DNA of 64,000 nucleotides from Epiperipatus broadwayi (Eukaryota; Onychophora; Udeonychophora; Euonychophora; Peripatidae): positions 1,366,001 to 1,430,000 of the forward strand of contig JAQFVV010012395.1 of assembly GCA_028023455.1 (NCBI GenBank), written 5' to 3'. The translations under genes were made by a program, and so were the position numbers. Below are positions 25,201 through 37,205 of the stretch, piece by piece. Position 1 is the stretch's first letter. Every line of letters begins with the position of its first letter. A model generated the notes under the pieces. The model searched no databases, had not been told where the DNA came from, and saw nothing but the letters and a program-made list of their open reading frames with translations.

Positions 25201-25600
25201 AACCCCTGCAACATTTCCTGCAGCTCGAAAGCATTATTTGCAAAAACAACTACATCATCTGTGAAATCTAAATGACTTAAATAATCTCCATTTACTTTCA
25301 CTCCTTTAGTTTCCCATTTTAATCCACAAAATACTTCTTGCAGCACTGCTGTAAAAAGTTTTGGAGATATGGAGTCACCTTGTCTTACACCTTTCTCAAT
25401 GTTGACTTTCCCAGTATCATTATGTAATCTAATTGTTGCTGTTGCATTTTTATAAATATTCTTTAAAATATGACAATATCCTGGATCTATACCTTGATGA
25501 TCCAATGCTTTAATCACTGAAGAAATGTTTATAGAATCAAATGCCTTTTCATAATCTACAAATCCAAAACATAATGACAACTCATATTCATTTGTCCTTT
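25164..25600 (-). pseudogene. RTE reverse transcriptase palm
   Basis: 138 codons containing FVDYEKAFDS (catalytic Asp at about residue 9), GVRQGDSISPKLF (64-76) and LDFTDDVVVFA. The catalytic box reads FTDD, where the copies at 3.2 and 47.8 kb derive from FAND/FADD; the two aspartates are kept. The frame overlaps the next segment by about 85 bases in a different frame, which marks the third frameshift, around LSDDES. Confidence 0.92.
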
Positions 25601-26640
25601 CTATAACCCTCTTCCGATCTCTTGAATATGATCTACTGTACTAAAACCACTTTTAAATCCAGCTTGTTCTCTTGGTTGGTGAAAATCCAAGGTTCTCTGC
25701 AGACGAGTTGTAATTATCTTGGTAAAAATTTTATATAAAACTGATAAAAGGCTGATAGGTCTGTAATTTCTAATATCTTCTTTATCACCTTTTTTAAATA
25801 TTAATATTATTACTGCATTCTTCCAATCATCCGGTACATCTTTATCATTTAGACATTTGGTATATAACTTTGCTAATATTTTTTCTGTTTCTTCACCTGC
25901 TTCTTTTAATATATCAATTATAATTCCATCATTACCTGGAGCCTTTCCTTTTTTCATACATTTAATTGCATTTCTCACTTCTTCATTTAAAATTCTGGGC
26001 AATTCGGAAGATGTAATAGATATAGGAGGTACTTGTTCTTTATTACTATATAATTCTTGATAAAAATCTTCTACCAATTTCATAATGTCATCCCTCTTTT
26101 TAGTAATAATTCCATCTTTTTTCCTTATTGCAGATATAAATTTCCTACCAATACCAAAATGTTGTTTTACATTCTTAAGACTTTTATTTTCTTCTATAGC
26201 TTTTCTTGCTAGTTCACAGTTATACTTTCTTATATCATTTTCAACTCTTTTCCGCACCATTTTACAAAATTCGAGATATTCAATTCTTTTTAATGCATCA
26301 TTCTTGCATATCTTCATATTCCTTCTTTTCTTCATAAGTTCTCTTCCTAGTCTCAGTAGAAATTTTATTAGTCAATTGCTGCTTTTTTCTACCAGCTATC
26401 TTTGTTGCAGTTTTTAAAAGTGTATCAGTTATTTTCATATTAATTTCATTCAAATCTGAATCATGTTCAAAATCTACTAATACTTGAAACCGATTTGTAA
26501 GTTCTAATTTAAATTCATTAGAATGTTTCTGAAGATTAGGAATATCAACTGTAAATATAGTTTTTCTTAATAATTTTTGTCTCTCTAGTTTTACATTAAC
26601 ATGTATCTTACCCCTTACTAATCGATGATCACTTCCTAGG
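25601..26640 (-). pseudogene. RTE linker and reverse transcriptase fingers
   Basis: After the frameshift the frame runs from LGSDHRLVRGKIHVNV through a lysine-rich linker into the long open part at 25601-26335 (244 codons). That part holds the N-terminal reverse transcriptase blocks: [10 protein letters not shown] (129-137), the IFKKGD block (179-184), [13 protein letters not shown] (190-202) and EQAGF (223-227). The frame breaks after STVDHIQEI, where the decayed copy at 47.4 kb reads on as an intact-looking VLREVTERTNEYEL. This shows that bases are lost or shifted here. Confidence 0.9.
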
Positions 26641-27496
26641 TGTTAAATTTATTAAGAACATTACAATCTTGAAATATGTATTTCCTGTTAGTCAAAATAT
26701 AATCCAATTCTGCTGTACCTTCATTTGGATGCTTCCATGTCCATTTCCTTCTAACATTTTTCTCAAAAAAAGAATTCATAATATAAAGTTTTTCCTTCTC
26801 TGCAAACTCCACAAGTCTATGTCCTCTCTCATTTCTATTACCATAACCAAAATTACCTACAACACTTTCATCTTTCATTTGTTTACCAATTCTAGCATTA
26901 AAATCTCCCATAACAATTTTAAAATGTTGTTTACTCTGATCAAAAGCCTTTTGTACATCCATATAAAAATCTTCTACTACTTCATCACTGTGAGAACTTG
27001 TTGGGGCATAAACCTGAATTATCTGCATTTGATATCTGCTATTAAGTTGTATAACTAATCTTGCCACTCTGTCTGATACACCATCAATCTCCACAATATT
27101 GTTCTTCCACTTTTTATTTATAATGAATCCTACTCCACTTGTATTTCCAATATTTGTGCCTTTATAATAGAGCATATGTCCACTTTTTAAATCAATTGTC
27201 TCTTCACCTTTTCTTCTAACTTCACAAAGTCCAATAATATCCCATTTAATATAAGAGAGTTCTTCTTCTAATTCTTGCAATCTTCCTTCACTTGAAAGTG
27301 ATCTGCAGTTGTAAGTACCTAAATAAAAAGTCGTCATCAAATGGCAGCCTGGGTCCGCCTCCAGGATATTCTTAGCACCCTCCGCCTTCGGCCACCAACC
27401 GCTGCCTTGGTTGGTGACTTTACAGCCTCCTGGGATTAAGGGCCATGCTTTATTTTTGTCTGTCATAATTGTATAATTGGGAAAAATCTTTATCAT
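26636..27496 (-). pseudogene. RTE endonuclease domain (APE-type), N-terminal segment of broken ORF
   Basis: 286 codons. This endonuclease nicks target DNA to prime reverse transcription. Visible signatures: TYNCRSL (Asn63), GLCEVRR (Glu92), QVYAPT (161-166), MGDFNARIG (Asp198, Asn200) and WTWKHP. ELDYILTN (Asp265) comes last. These match the catalytic residues of the exonuclease/endonuclease/phosphatase fold. The frame ends at LNKFNT; the final block, LGSDHRLV, continues in another frame right after, so one small frameshift splits the domain. The first ~50 residues before LGTYNCRS may be 5'-UTR read-through rather than real protein. Confidence 0.93.
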
Positions 27497-27528
27497 TTAC
27501 ACAAACATTCATTCTGCCTTATCAGGCA

Positions 27529-27790
27529 CTGAGAAGAAAGACCATGGTGTTTCTTGATCTTAAACTCAGAGGTAAAAAGCCAATAAACTCACCATGCTGG
27601 CTAATGCGTGTTGGTGAGCAGCCCATCCATGTTCGTATACTATATGAATAAACATATAGTAATAACAGCTGCAACGACAAGAATGTATGGAGTGGACATT
27701 AAAAATTTGCCCTGCTCGGTTCCTTTAAGGCCTCCAAGAGGAATCAAAGGGTCTCCTTTCAGTTAATAGCAAACTCCTTTAATCAATATA
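27529..27790 (+). repeat. Repeat C, copy 1
   Basis: Direct relative of 29255-29515. Shared blocks in order: TGGTGTTTCT, AAAAAGCC with AATAAACTCA, GGCTAATGCGTGTTGGTGAG, AATAACAGCTGCAACGACAA with GAATGTATGG, GTGGACATT, CCTGCTCGGTTCCTTTAA and AGCAAACTCCTTT. Unknown family, no coding capacity. The RTE 5' end lies directly next to it. Confidence 0.85.
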
Positions 27791-27884
27791 TATTTTACCA
27801 ATGTTTGGAAAATATGTTTCATCAAGTTTATATGGAGCCTGAACTATTTTTGTGTATATATAAAAGCATCAACACATCATGTGA

Positions 27885-28025
27885 TCATTATTATCACATG
27901 CTTACACAATTTGGGGATGAGGAGGCACTAGATAGGGTTTTTGTGCACCAATCTTCTTGCATCCATTGATTACTAAAAGCCTGCACTTTCTGGCACTGTT
28001 GTATGGAAAGTTTGCTATTGTTATT
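27885..28025 (+). repeat. Repeat B, diverged copy
   Basis: Shares GAGGAGGCACTAGATAGGG, TTTTGTGCAC, GCATCCATTGATTACT and GGAAAGTTTGCTATT with the copies at 39.2 and (inverted) 45.2-46.1 kb. Confidence 0.75.
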
Positions 28026-28149
28026 TTTTTTATAATAAACATTTAACATTTATATATTAAATATTATAATGTGAATATGAAAATATAAAAATATATTATA
28101 ATTAAATTTCAAAACCAAAGAACATGTCAAGTAATGAACTCATTAAAAT

Positions 28150-28275
28150 AATCAAATGGCTCCATTGCTCAAAAGATAATTGCCATAAATACTTGAACAG
28201 GAATCAATCTGAGGATCTTCTATTCCTGCGTCTGACATTCTACTACTGCACTAAATCACATAGGGAAAAGTCATT
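28150..28275 (-). mobile_element. Possible tRNA-derived SINE (family 2) relic
   Basis: On the minus strand, TTAGTGCAGTAGTAGAATGT resembles the tRNA A box (TRGTNNARTGGTAGAG type). GACGCAGGAATAGAAGATCC and TCAGATTGATT follow. The same A-box-plus-TCAGATTGATT layout recurs at 63520-63590 (minus), and a similar head at 53144. The 97-codon plus ORF at 28124-28417 overlaps it and is not supported. Confidence 0.5.
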
Positions 28276-28413
28276 TATGGATCATTTTAATTGCTTAAAT
28301 AAACATCTCATAAATACTATGCTTTATTTAAAATTTATGATTTTCCTGTTCATTTATATTTGTAATTTAAATTTGCATATGTTTGTTCATCCTTCTTTAT
28401 ATACCATAATCAT

Positions 28414-28904
28414 ATGATTATGGTAAACTTCATTGAAAAGTGCACTCATCTGATTATGTAGAACTTTACCAAAATAGCATTCAACTGATTATGGTGAACT
28501 TCACCAAAAGTGCACACAGCTGATTATGGTGAACTCCACCAAATGTGCATACAGCTGATTATGGTGAACTTCACCAAAAGTGCACACAGCTGATTATGGT
28601 GAACTACACCAAAAATGCATACAGCTGATTATGGCGAACTCCACCAAAAGTGCATACAGCTGATTATGGCGAACTCCACCAAAAGTGCATACAGCTGATT
28701 ATGGCGAACTTCACCAAAAGTGCATACAGCTGATTATGGTGAACTTCACCAAAACTGCACACAGCTGATTATGGTGAACTTCACTAAAAGTGCATTCAGC
28801 TGATTATGGTAAACTTCACCAAAAGTGTACACAGCTGATTATGGTGAACTTCACCAAAAGTGCACACAGCTAATTATGGTGAACTCCACCAAAAGTGCAC
28901 TCAG
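28414..28904 (+). repeat. Minisatellite, 14 units of 35 bp
   Basis: The unit is CTGATTATGGTGAACTTCAC plus CAAAAGTGCACACAG. Fourteen units run head to tail with only point changes (one edge unit is 36 bp). Each contains the near-palindrome GGTGAA-C-TTCACC, some units with GGCGAA, CTCCACC or CTACACC. The edge units are the most diverged, as expected for arrays homogenised from the middle. The 35-bp period is not a multiple of three, so it does not code for a repeated peptide. It is not CRISPR: there are no spacers. Confidence 0.97.
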
Positions 28905-29254
28905 TTTTATATTATAAAGAAAGAAACCACTTCGTTATACAGATAAACAAATGTATGCAAATTTGAATTAAAAATTATTGTTAAACTCTAGTTTCCCTTT
29001 TCTGAAATTTATTTCCATTCAAATTTCAATAATTTTATTTTTAAAAATGCAGCATCAATCCCAGAATATTCATGTAGCCACATAGTTTATATCTGATCAA
29101 TTCAATGAAATGTTTTGTAAATCCTTCAATTTTATCAGCATATTTGAAGAATCATTTGCCAAACAAAAGTTATGATTAAATATTATCTCCTCAAGATAGA
29201 TATAACCATATATCTCAATTAAGTTCTGAAATTAAAAGTTTTATTAAAAAAAGT
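28905..29254. other. Spacer between minisatellite and repeat C
   Basis: AT-rich, nothing recognised. Confidence 0.5.
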
Positions 29255-29515
29255 AATACTGAGCTGTGGTGTTTCTGATTGCAAACTGAAAGATAAAAAG
29301 CCATAAATTCACTCAACTGGCTGATGCATATTGGTGAGTAGCCCGACTATGCTACTTTAGTATATAAATAATCATATAATAATAACAGCTGTGATGACAA
29401 GAATGCATGGAGAAGTGGACATTTAGGAATTTATCCTGCTCAGTTTCTTTAAAACCTCAAATAGGAATCAAAAGTTCTTTCAATTAGCAGCAAACTCCTT
29501 TCTGCTATTATATGA
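29255..29515 (+). repeat. Repeat C, copy 2
   Basis: Same order of blocks as the copy at 27529-27790: GTGGTGTTTCTGAT, AAAAAGCCATAAATTCACTC, TGGTGAGTAGCCC, AATAACAGCTGTGATGACAA, GAATGCATGGAG, GTGGACATTT, CCTGCTCAGTTTCTTTAA and AGCAAACTCCTTT. Its GC content is lower because of transitions, which suggests an older copy. Confidence 0.85.
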
Positions 29516-32187
29516 ATACTACAGCATTATGTATATTATTATTACAAAAGTAAAATAAATAGTTTATAATAGATTATAAACAAAAAATAAATACTGTATT
29601 ATTAATATATAATTAAACAAAAGTAAACAATTTCAAAAAAATATTGGAGAATGACTTGTACACAAAACTAGATGAACAAGATAATAGCAGTCAGTGAGAT
29701 AAAATATAATTGGTTTGAAAAAGGATATGGATATTTTCAATCAGTTAAAAAGGTGAAACATAGAAAGTTGAGTTATCCAAAGTCAATGCCTATATTGTAT
29801 ATACCAATAATTGCCTTTGTACTTCACGTTTAATTTTAAGTAATTAATAGTGACTATGTTTTCACTTTAGGAAGAATCTGTTGTTATTCTAAATCATGGG
29901 TTACTAAATGTGTAGTTGCTGATTTACTGCCAATACAGATTAAATTTAAAACAACAAAAAATTTCAAATTTCCAGACTAGTAGAATAAAATTTTAAAAAG
30001 CCACCAAATTAGTTTAAATGTAATAGTTCCTACCCAAATTAGGCTAAATAGTCTAAAGATAGTAATTAAAATATATTTGTACAACTAATATTTACTAATT
30101 ACTCGTTTTTATATAGATTAATTCTACAATGTAAAAGAGCATATCATTCTTTTAAATTATGTTAATATATACAAGTCATGCTCTGTGTTATTATGACAAT
30201 AAACTGAATGCTTATATACAATCTAAGCTAAAATACAGGTGGCCCATTCTGTAGTTTCATTTATTGATGGTTAGATTACACACAGCTCACTGGAAATCTT
30301 CAATATCTTCAGCATTAATTGCATCTATATTTAAGCTACCACAATATTTTCACACATAAATATTAAATAATGTGCTGGAAGGCATATTCCAGCAGTAAAA
30401 AAAGACTGATTATTCTATATCAGATAAACTAAAACTGCTTATCCCAACATTGTTCCAAATGTATACATTATTTCTCCAGCTTCCATTATTTAACACTAGA
30501 GATATCTCTTTTAATTCTAGAAACCATAATCTAAACAAATCAATCTCTTTAAGTAGAAGAGAATTGAGTAGTTAAAAAGTGGTCATAGAAGTCTCACTGC
30601 ACTATTATTTAGAGATCACTGATCTTATCCATAGATTTATTGCTAGTATGGAAGCTTAGAACAAAATTAAATTCGCTCGAATCATCAAGAAAAATTGGGA
30701 GAGTATTGAGGATAGAATTCTAAATAAACCTTATACTGGAAAAACAAATGATTCATTGTGATAATAGAAGATTTAATATGATATATTGTTCATTGTAGAA
30801 ATTAGGTAGTCAATCAGAAGATACAGAACCCAGTGAAGACCATAACATGCACATGAAAGCAGAGACTTCAGAATCAACAGCCATAGGCAACCAAGTGTCA
30901 AAATATCTAATCTATTTGCCGATTATGTTGTGATTTTTGTAGATCTTTTTTCTCCCTGTCACATTGTGATGAAAATATGGCAGTCAAAATGATGTCTTTC
31001 TTCAGTTCTATATAGTTAGTGGATTCAGCATTGCCATATAATGATGTCATAATAACCATTTCCTCTTTTAAGTTGGTATAAAATTAAAATAAATTGAGAT
31101 ACTGCCAAATCTCTAGTGCTCGTTATAATACTTAACTGACAGCCAATCAGATGTCATGGATAGCTGTCCAAATGACATCCAAACCTAAACACACAACAAA
31201 GAATGTAAACTCATTAAATGTGTTATCATGAAAGAAGTCAAATGGCTTTATTATTTGAGAGTTCATAAACATATAGGTGCTGACGATGGAGCTGGGCATT
31301 AGCCATAAACCCCAAGCTGCAGATTCTGCTACACCACATGCTATGCTAATATTTTAATATGTTAAATAAATGTTGAAGTAAGATTCTAATTTATTCTTTC
31401 CAATATAGAACACCATGCAAATTGTTCTATGAAAATGGAAGAAAAAGGTCATTAAACAAACAAACTTTCAAGGATGTAATGGAATTGCTGATTCATTCCA
31501 TTATGCTTTTTTTATTATTTTAATGAATTCAGTTCTCACACAAGTTATTTGTTGTCGCTGTTGTTGATAGTTACACAATATCAAACATTGTTCATTGCTA
31601 TTTATTAATTTGTTTTATTTTTATTTATTTTTTTCATTTTTAAGTAAAAAAAAAACATGACCTTGAAATTCTCCGATTCAAGCATAATTTTTATTTTCCT
31701 GTTTGATTTTAATTTCTTCAGAGTTAATCTTTGAATTTGCTTCCATTTAATTAAATTTTATAAAAATCATTTTCCCAGATGATAAACCTGACAGGATAAG
31801 CTCCAAGGTTAACAAAAACTAGATACAGTTCAATCTTTTGGGAGAAAAAAAGCAATTAATTTTCAAAGAAATATGATTTTTCAACAGGTTATTTGCTTTT
31901 TTTTCTTTCTTTTAATCATTAAACTTTTCATTACTTCACTGATATTTTGACAATTCAAAACTAATTAAGAAAAAAGAAATGAAAAAGAAAATTTATATAA
32001 AAAATATATACAATTTTATATTTTTTAAAGAACATTTTTTTTTGCCTTATATGTATATAAATAAATAGAACACCTGGGAAAACAAAATTATATACACTTA
32101 ACAAACATATGTCCACTAATATTTTGCAAAATATCTGAAATTATATTTATATTTTTGATATTTTTAGTTTTATATAAAATAAAACAA
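29516..32187. other. AT-rich desert
   Basis: No recognised gene, RNA or repeat. Confidence 0.5.
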
Positions 32188-32535
32188 CACAGACTTATCA
32201 TGATTATTTTCTCAGGCTACAATGAAAATAGTAATTAATTCTAGTGATTATAATTCAACACCATCTACTGAAAACGTTAAAAAATAATCGATGGAAAATG
32301 GTAGTGACTTCATATCCATGACCTCAGAATAGTCTGCTTCTTGGCTAAAACCGATAACAATTCACAGACTTATCATGATTACTTACAATGGTTGCAATAA
32401 AAGTAGTAATTCATTCTATTGACTATACTGCATCATCATCTACTGAAAACTTGAAAAAATAATTGATGGTAAATGGTAGTGACTTTATATCCATGCCCCC
32501 AGAATAGTCTCCAATTCTTGGTTAAAACCGATGAC
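32188..32535 (+). repeat. Tandem duplication, two ~175-bp units
   Basis: Both units start with CACAGACTTATCATGATTA (32188 and 32363). They share AGTAATTCATTCTA-like, CATCTACTGAAAAC, AATGGTAGTGACTT, CATATCCATG and TTGG-TAAAACCGAT blocks. Non-coding and of unknown origin. Confidence 0.9.
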
Positions 32536-35500
32536 TAATAGAAATTCTCTGGATATATGAATATTAGCATTGCTATCTTGTATTACCAATTACTTAGACC
32601 TATAATAAATGGCTCTGGAATAAAGTAAATAGAATGAATAATGATTGTAGTTTGTTTCTCTTAAAAATAAGACCTAATTAAGTTTGTCAACCTGATGGAT
32701 GAATATCATTTATTCATTGAAATACAACGGACATATAGAATTATAAAGTAATGAATATAATTTTCAAAGCATTTATATATTGTAACAGATATCACTAAGG
32801 TAATGACTAAATTTATTATTTTTGTGCACCACAAATGAAAGAATATTAGGTAATAACCATAAAGTTTAAGTTTATAAAAAATAGAAATAATTAGGAGATT
32901 GTTAATAATAATAAAAATAATATATTTAGATTAATAGTTGTTTTTGAATATATATGTATATGAATACACATGTATAATTTATTTTCTATTTATATTGTAT
33001 ATTTTATTGTATATTAATTGGATTATTTTATGTGGGTTTGATTATTTATTTCCGTTTTATTAGTTTTTTTTTAATATATTTTGTGTTGTTTTTAGTTTTT
33101 TATTGTTTACATTTTTTATGGTATTATTTATATAGTTATGTATTTATTTTATTTTGTTCATTCTATCATAGCTCTGAAGAAGATTGCAGGACAATCGAAA
33201 TATAGGTGTATGCATGTATGTACAAATAAAGGGTTTTGTTAAAAAGTGTTCAAAGTGGTTTGGATAAATTGTATTTATATAAGATATTACAGCAAAATAA
33301 AGAAGAGTGATTTTAGACTATAGATAGATAATGTGTGATGGATATGCAATAAAGTAATGAATATAACATTCAAAATGTTTATATATATATATATTACAAC
33401 TAGCATAAGAAAAGAAAAAAAACATTTTAAATTAGAGTAATAAATGTATAAATAAATATAAATGTAGATTTTTGTATTTGAATAAATGTTGCTCAAAATT
33501 ATTTTGCATGCAGACTCATAATTATTTAATAAACAATAACTTTTATTTTCATTTATCAGACTAATATGAGAATTCTTCTTTCACCTGATATCCAATAGTA
33601 TATATTATAAATTAATCAATATTGATATCCAAAAAGGCTGAAACTTATTATTAGTGGGTGATCTCAGTTCATAAATTAATCAAGCCAGCTTAATCATGCA
33701 GTTTTTCATTACAATGTTTTATCAGGTGAAAGGCAAAAAAAATTTATTTGTTTTTTGCCCTTCACTGAAAAATTTTGTGAACCTTTTCTTTTTTTAACAG
33801 CTTTAAAATTTACGTATATATATTTTTTTAATATTTTAATTTCAAAAACATTCAAAAGCTGTCAGGATATTTGAATAAGCAGGTCTTCAAAGTTTCTTAA
33901 ACTCTATGATGATGTGTGCCTTTTATATATTTGGTGATCTCAAACTGCGAGATTACTTCAAGAAAATATTGTGATCTAAAAACTTGATTGTGTGAAAAGT
34001 TTATCATTATTTTTGTATAGTAATTGCGTAATAATTATTACAAATCAAAATTATATATTATTATATATTTATTTTTTACAGAAATGTTTTATTTTTAAAT
34101 ATAAAATAGTCTTCTGTGTAATGTTATCATAGAGATTATGGTTGCATGTAATACAACTGTATAGAAATGTTGCCACTAAACAGTCTATTATAATATTTAA
34201 TGATATTGTAAAAATTATGAAAAAAAAATTAATCTTTGAAAGCGCAAATGGATAGATTAGATATTAAAAATAATTTGTTAACATTTTTGAAACAAATATC
34301 AAGCAGTGAAGATTTTGTTCATTTTTTAAATTGAATCTGCTCCATCTGAAATTTAATGATGTTGTAGTTCTTTGTTTTGATTAAAATCAATTGTTTTATT
34401 TAATTTTTCAACAAAATATATCTATCAAATAAGATCAAATTTATTATATTCTGATAAATAATAATGGTTTAATAATAAAAGGGAAAGTTGAAAACTTAAA
34501 GTAAGTGAGAACAAAGAAATCTGTCAGAATACATGAAGGTTAATGTTTTCATATATTATTTCAAATTAAATATTTCTAATTTCAATAACATGTAAATAAG
34601 TTTTAAGATTTTTGAGTATAACAAGAATGTTCAATGATATGATTATAATTCTAAGAAAGACATATTAAAGCAGTAGTAAAAGTTATTCACATGCTGTTGA
34701 AATATTAGATAAATGTTAATTTATGTATTTAAGTAAAGGTAGACTTTTGTATTTGAATAAATATATATATATGAAAAAAATTACACATTTCATGAAAATA
34801 AGCCATAAGCTGTCTTTTGGAGCAAAATTAATATAGGGCTGCAGGGAAAAATAATTAGCAGCAAATATCATATATACAGCTTTTTTCCCCATAGAAATAC
34901 TGCATGCTCCTTGGTTTTATAATTTACAAGTGTAACAATAAAATAAATATCATGTTCAGTAATTAAGTCTTTTGTTTGCCAAGTCTTAGAAGTAGACTCA
35001 AATCTTGAGTGAAAGTTGGAGACTTCCACATAGATGGCTTATAGCAAACCAAATAAAAGTTTAATATTGATCTAGAAATAAGTATATAGCTACTCTTAGT
35101 AGAAAAAGAATTTCTAAAAAAATTGATTTGTTCAGACAAATGTCTGAAACCTAATTATAAAACAAAAGGATGCTATAAAATGTTGCATCTTTCATCAACA
35201 ATCAGGGATAAATGATATATCCTATGAACACTGTGCTTATGCTTTAACTTTTTAAATGGTGAAAGTAGAATTGATTTAATATAAATGTGATATACATCTT
35301 TTAATGTTGTTCCTTTATTCATTGAAACAATATTCAAATTGCCTTTTATATATTTTTTCTCTTTATAACTTAAAAACATTCTTTAAAAAATAATTCAATA
35401 CATACATAATGAGTTTGCGATTAAATTATTTTGCAGTGAAATATTTCTTTCAACCCCAAAGGTCACAATACAAAAAAGGGAAATATTTTAATTATTCATT

Positions 35501-37205
35501 ACCAATTTGTAGTGCAAAGTAGGCATCCAACCTGTTCATGATTTGACTTAGCAAAAACTCTCCATATTTGGACATTTTATTCTTACAATTAAACCTATTT
35601 ACTATATCATATATTGATAATCTTTACATTACTTATTACAAATATAAGCTTTCAAATAATAGACATTCTAAAAGTTCATATTTGAAATTTGTAAAATAGG
35701 AAAATAAAATACTAAATAAAGTTTATAACTATAACAATGGCACTTGATATTATTGGGTGTAGTTTTATTTAATCAAAAAGTTAATAGAATAAAATATTAG
35801 ATATTTGAATTCCATTTTTTAAATTCTAACAAATTTAGAAGTAGTTAGTGCTAAAGAGAGATCATATATGTTAAAATTAAACATTAAATTTGTTCTTATT
35901 AAAAAAAAAATTAAAAATTCTTTACTGGCATTGCCAAAAAGCCATTCTTATTACCTAGGAGTAAATGCTTCTATTTTTGCAGTAATAAACATTTTATGAC
36001 TTGTTTTTGTAAAAGTAAAATATAATCATAATCACACAGATTTTGGGTTTAAAATAAATATTTTACAAAAACATTGTGTAAATATTCTTTAATGTATAAA
36101 CAAATTATTGAAAATTACAATTTCTTTTCAAATTTAATTTTTCTATTATTTGCCTTCATGCTAAACAATTCACCAAATCAAAAATTGCTGCTTCTATAAA
36201 AATCAAAAGGAGGCAAATTATATATTGTAATTGCTTAAAGGTTTGTCTAATGCTGACATCTTAAGATTTTTTTTAACTAATAATTTTAAAATAATTTCTA
36301 TGGTAAAATAAAACCATGCATGGTAATCTAAGCTTATTATAGATAGGTTCAAGGTAATGAAAAGAATGATGCTTACATGCCATTACAATACTCAAAACAG
36401 CAAAAACTTTGTGTTGTTACTGATTATAATGAAGCATATTAAAATATGTTTCTAATTTTGACTTTCTAGAAGATGATACTATATTTATATTGTTCTCCAT
36501 CAAAAGGTAATCTAGTTGAAAACAAGAGATGTAGATAATTTCCATAATAATAGTCCACATTATCACTTAAGTTTTTTAACCTTTAATCATATTTGTCATC
36601 TAAAAATAAAAATCGAAATATAGGATTGCACCTATTACATAAGAATCATTCAATGTAAAATTCTGGAAAACAGTCCAGAAGCTAATATGATGCCATTATA
36701 TATTACATTCCATTAATTATGATAATCAAAGCACCACTCTACATTATATAAGCACTTTTTCAAAGATTATAAGTCAAAGTTAAAAGAATAATTTATCCTA
36801 CATCACATAAATCTAGTCATGCTACTTAGTTTCCAATGACTTTCATATTTATTATTAATATTAGTGCTATTAATTTGATATAAGCTAGAATGGAAGTCAG
36901 GGTAAATGTTTCTTTTTTACCTTCACCTTTAATATTTGAAATCATTTTAACTTAATAACAGAGAGTGGGATGTGGTCATTCTAATAGTGGCATTGTATCA
37001 ACTTCTAGTTTTTTGTCCCTAGATGGCACATGTAATTAAAACATAAAAAAGGTTCAAGAAGTACAAATGCAAACATGAGCATTATGGGGAAAATTGTTTA
37101 AATTACCAAAATAGAAACATACCCCACCCCCGTCAATAGTTTTTTACTTTAAATATTTTATTTTTATAATTATTTCATTTATTTTTAACGTTTAAATATA
37201 TATAA
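32536..37205. other. AT-rich desert
   Basis: No supported gene. It contains an isolated hairpin motif at 33174-33200 (reported separately). Two similar AATAAAGTAATGAATATAA-like pieces lie near 32744 and 33348. Frames at 33287-33496 and 35173-35379 are low-complexity. Confidence 0.5.
33174..33200 (+). other. CTGAAGA-hairpin-GAAA motif
   Basis: CTGAAGA, one A, a perfect 5-bp stem GATTG/CAATC with loop CAGGA, then GAAA. The order CUGANGA - stem II - GAAA is the conserved core order of a hammerhead ribozyme. I could not find matching stems I and III around it, and the extra A is out of register. It may be a relic of a ribozyme carried by a retroelement or pure chance. Confidence 0.3.

Larger units (their letters stand above)
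24478..27500 (-). mobile_element. RTE-clade non-LTR retrotransposon, near full length
   Basis: A ~3.0-kb element on the minus strand. It encodes an apurinic-type endonuclease followed by a reverse transcriptase and the RTE C-terminal region, then ends in a TGATGA-type microsatellite tail (plus strand: CATCATCATCATCAT at 24489). The order, the short length and the simple-repeat tail all fit the RTE clade. Four long open segments cover most of it. Only about three frameshifts break the ORF (near 26636, 25600 and 25200), so this is the youngest RTE copy in the window. Fragments of the same family lie at 2395, 2911, 46996 and 52388. I found no convincing target-site duplication. Confidence 0.93.

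Noticed and set aside
26669-27058. 129-codon plus-strand ORF
   Set aside because: Antisense to the RTE endonuclease domain.
28414-28904. CRISPR-like array of 35-bp repeats
   Set aside because: The units are directly adjacent with no spacers, and the context is eukaryotic transposon DNA. It is a minisatellite.
28414-28904. GGTGAA-C-TTCACC as a nuclear-receptor response element
   Set aside because: The half-site does not match the standard AGGTCA type well enough, and repetition alone explains its recurrence.
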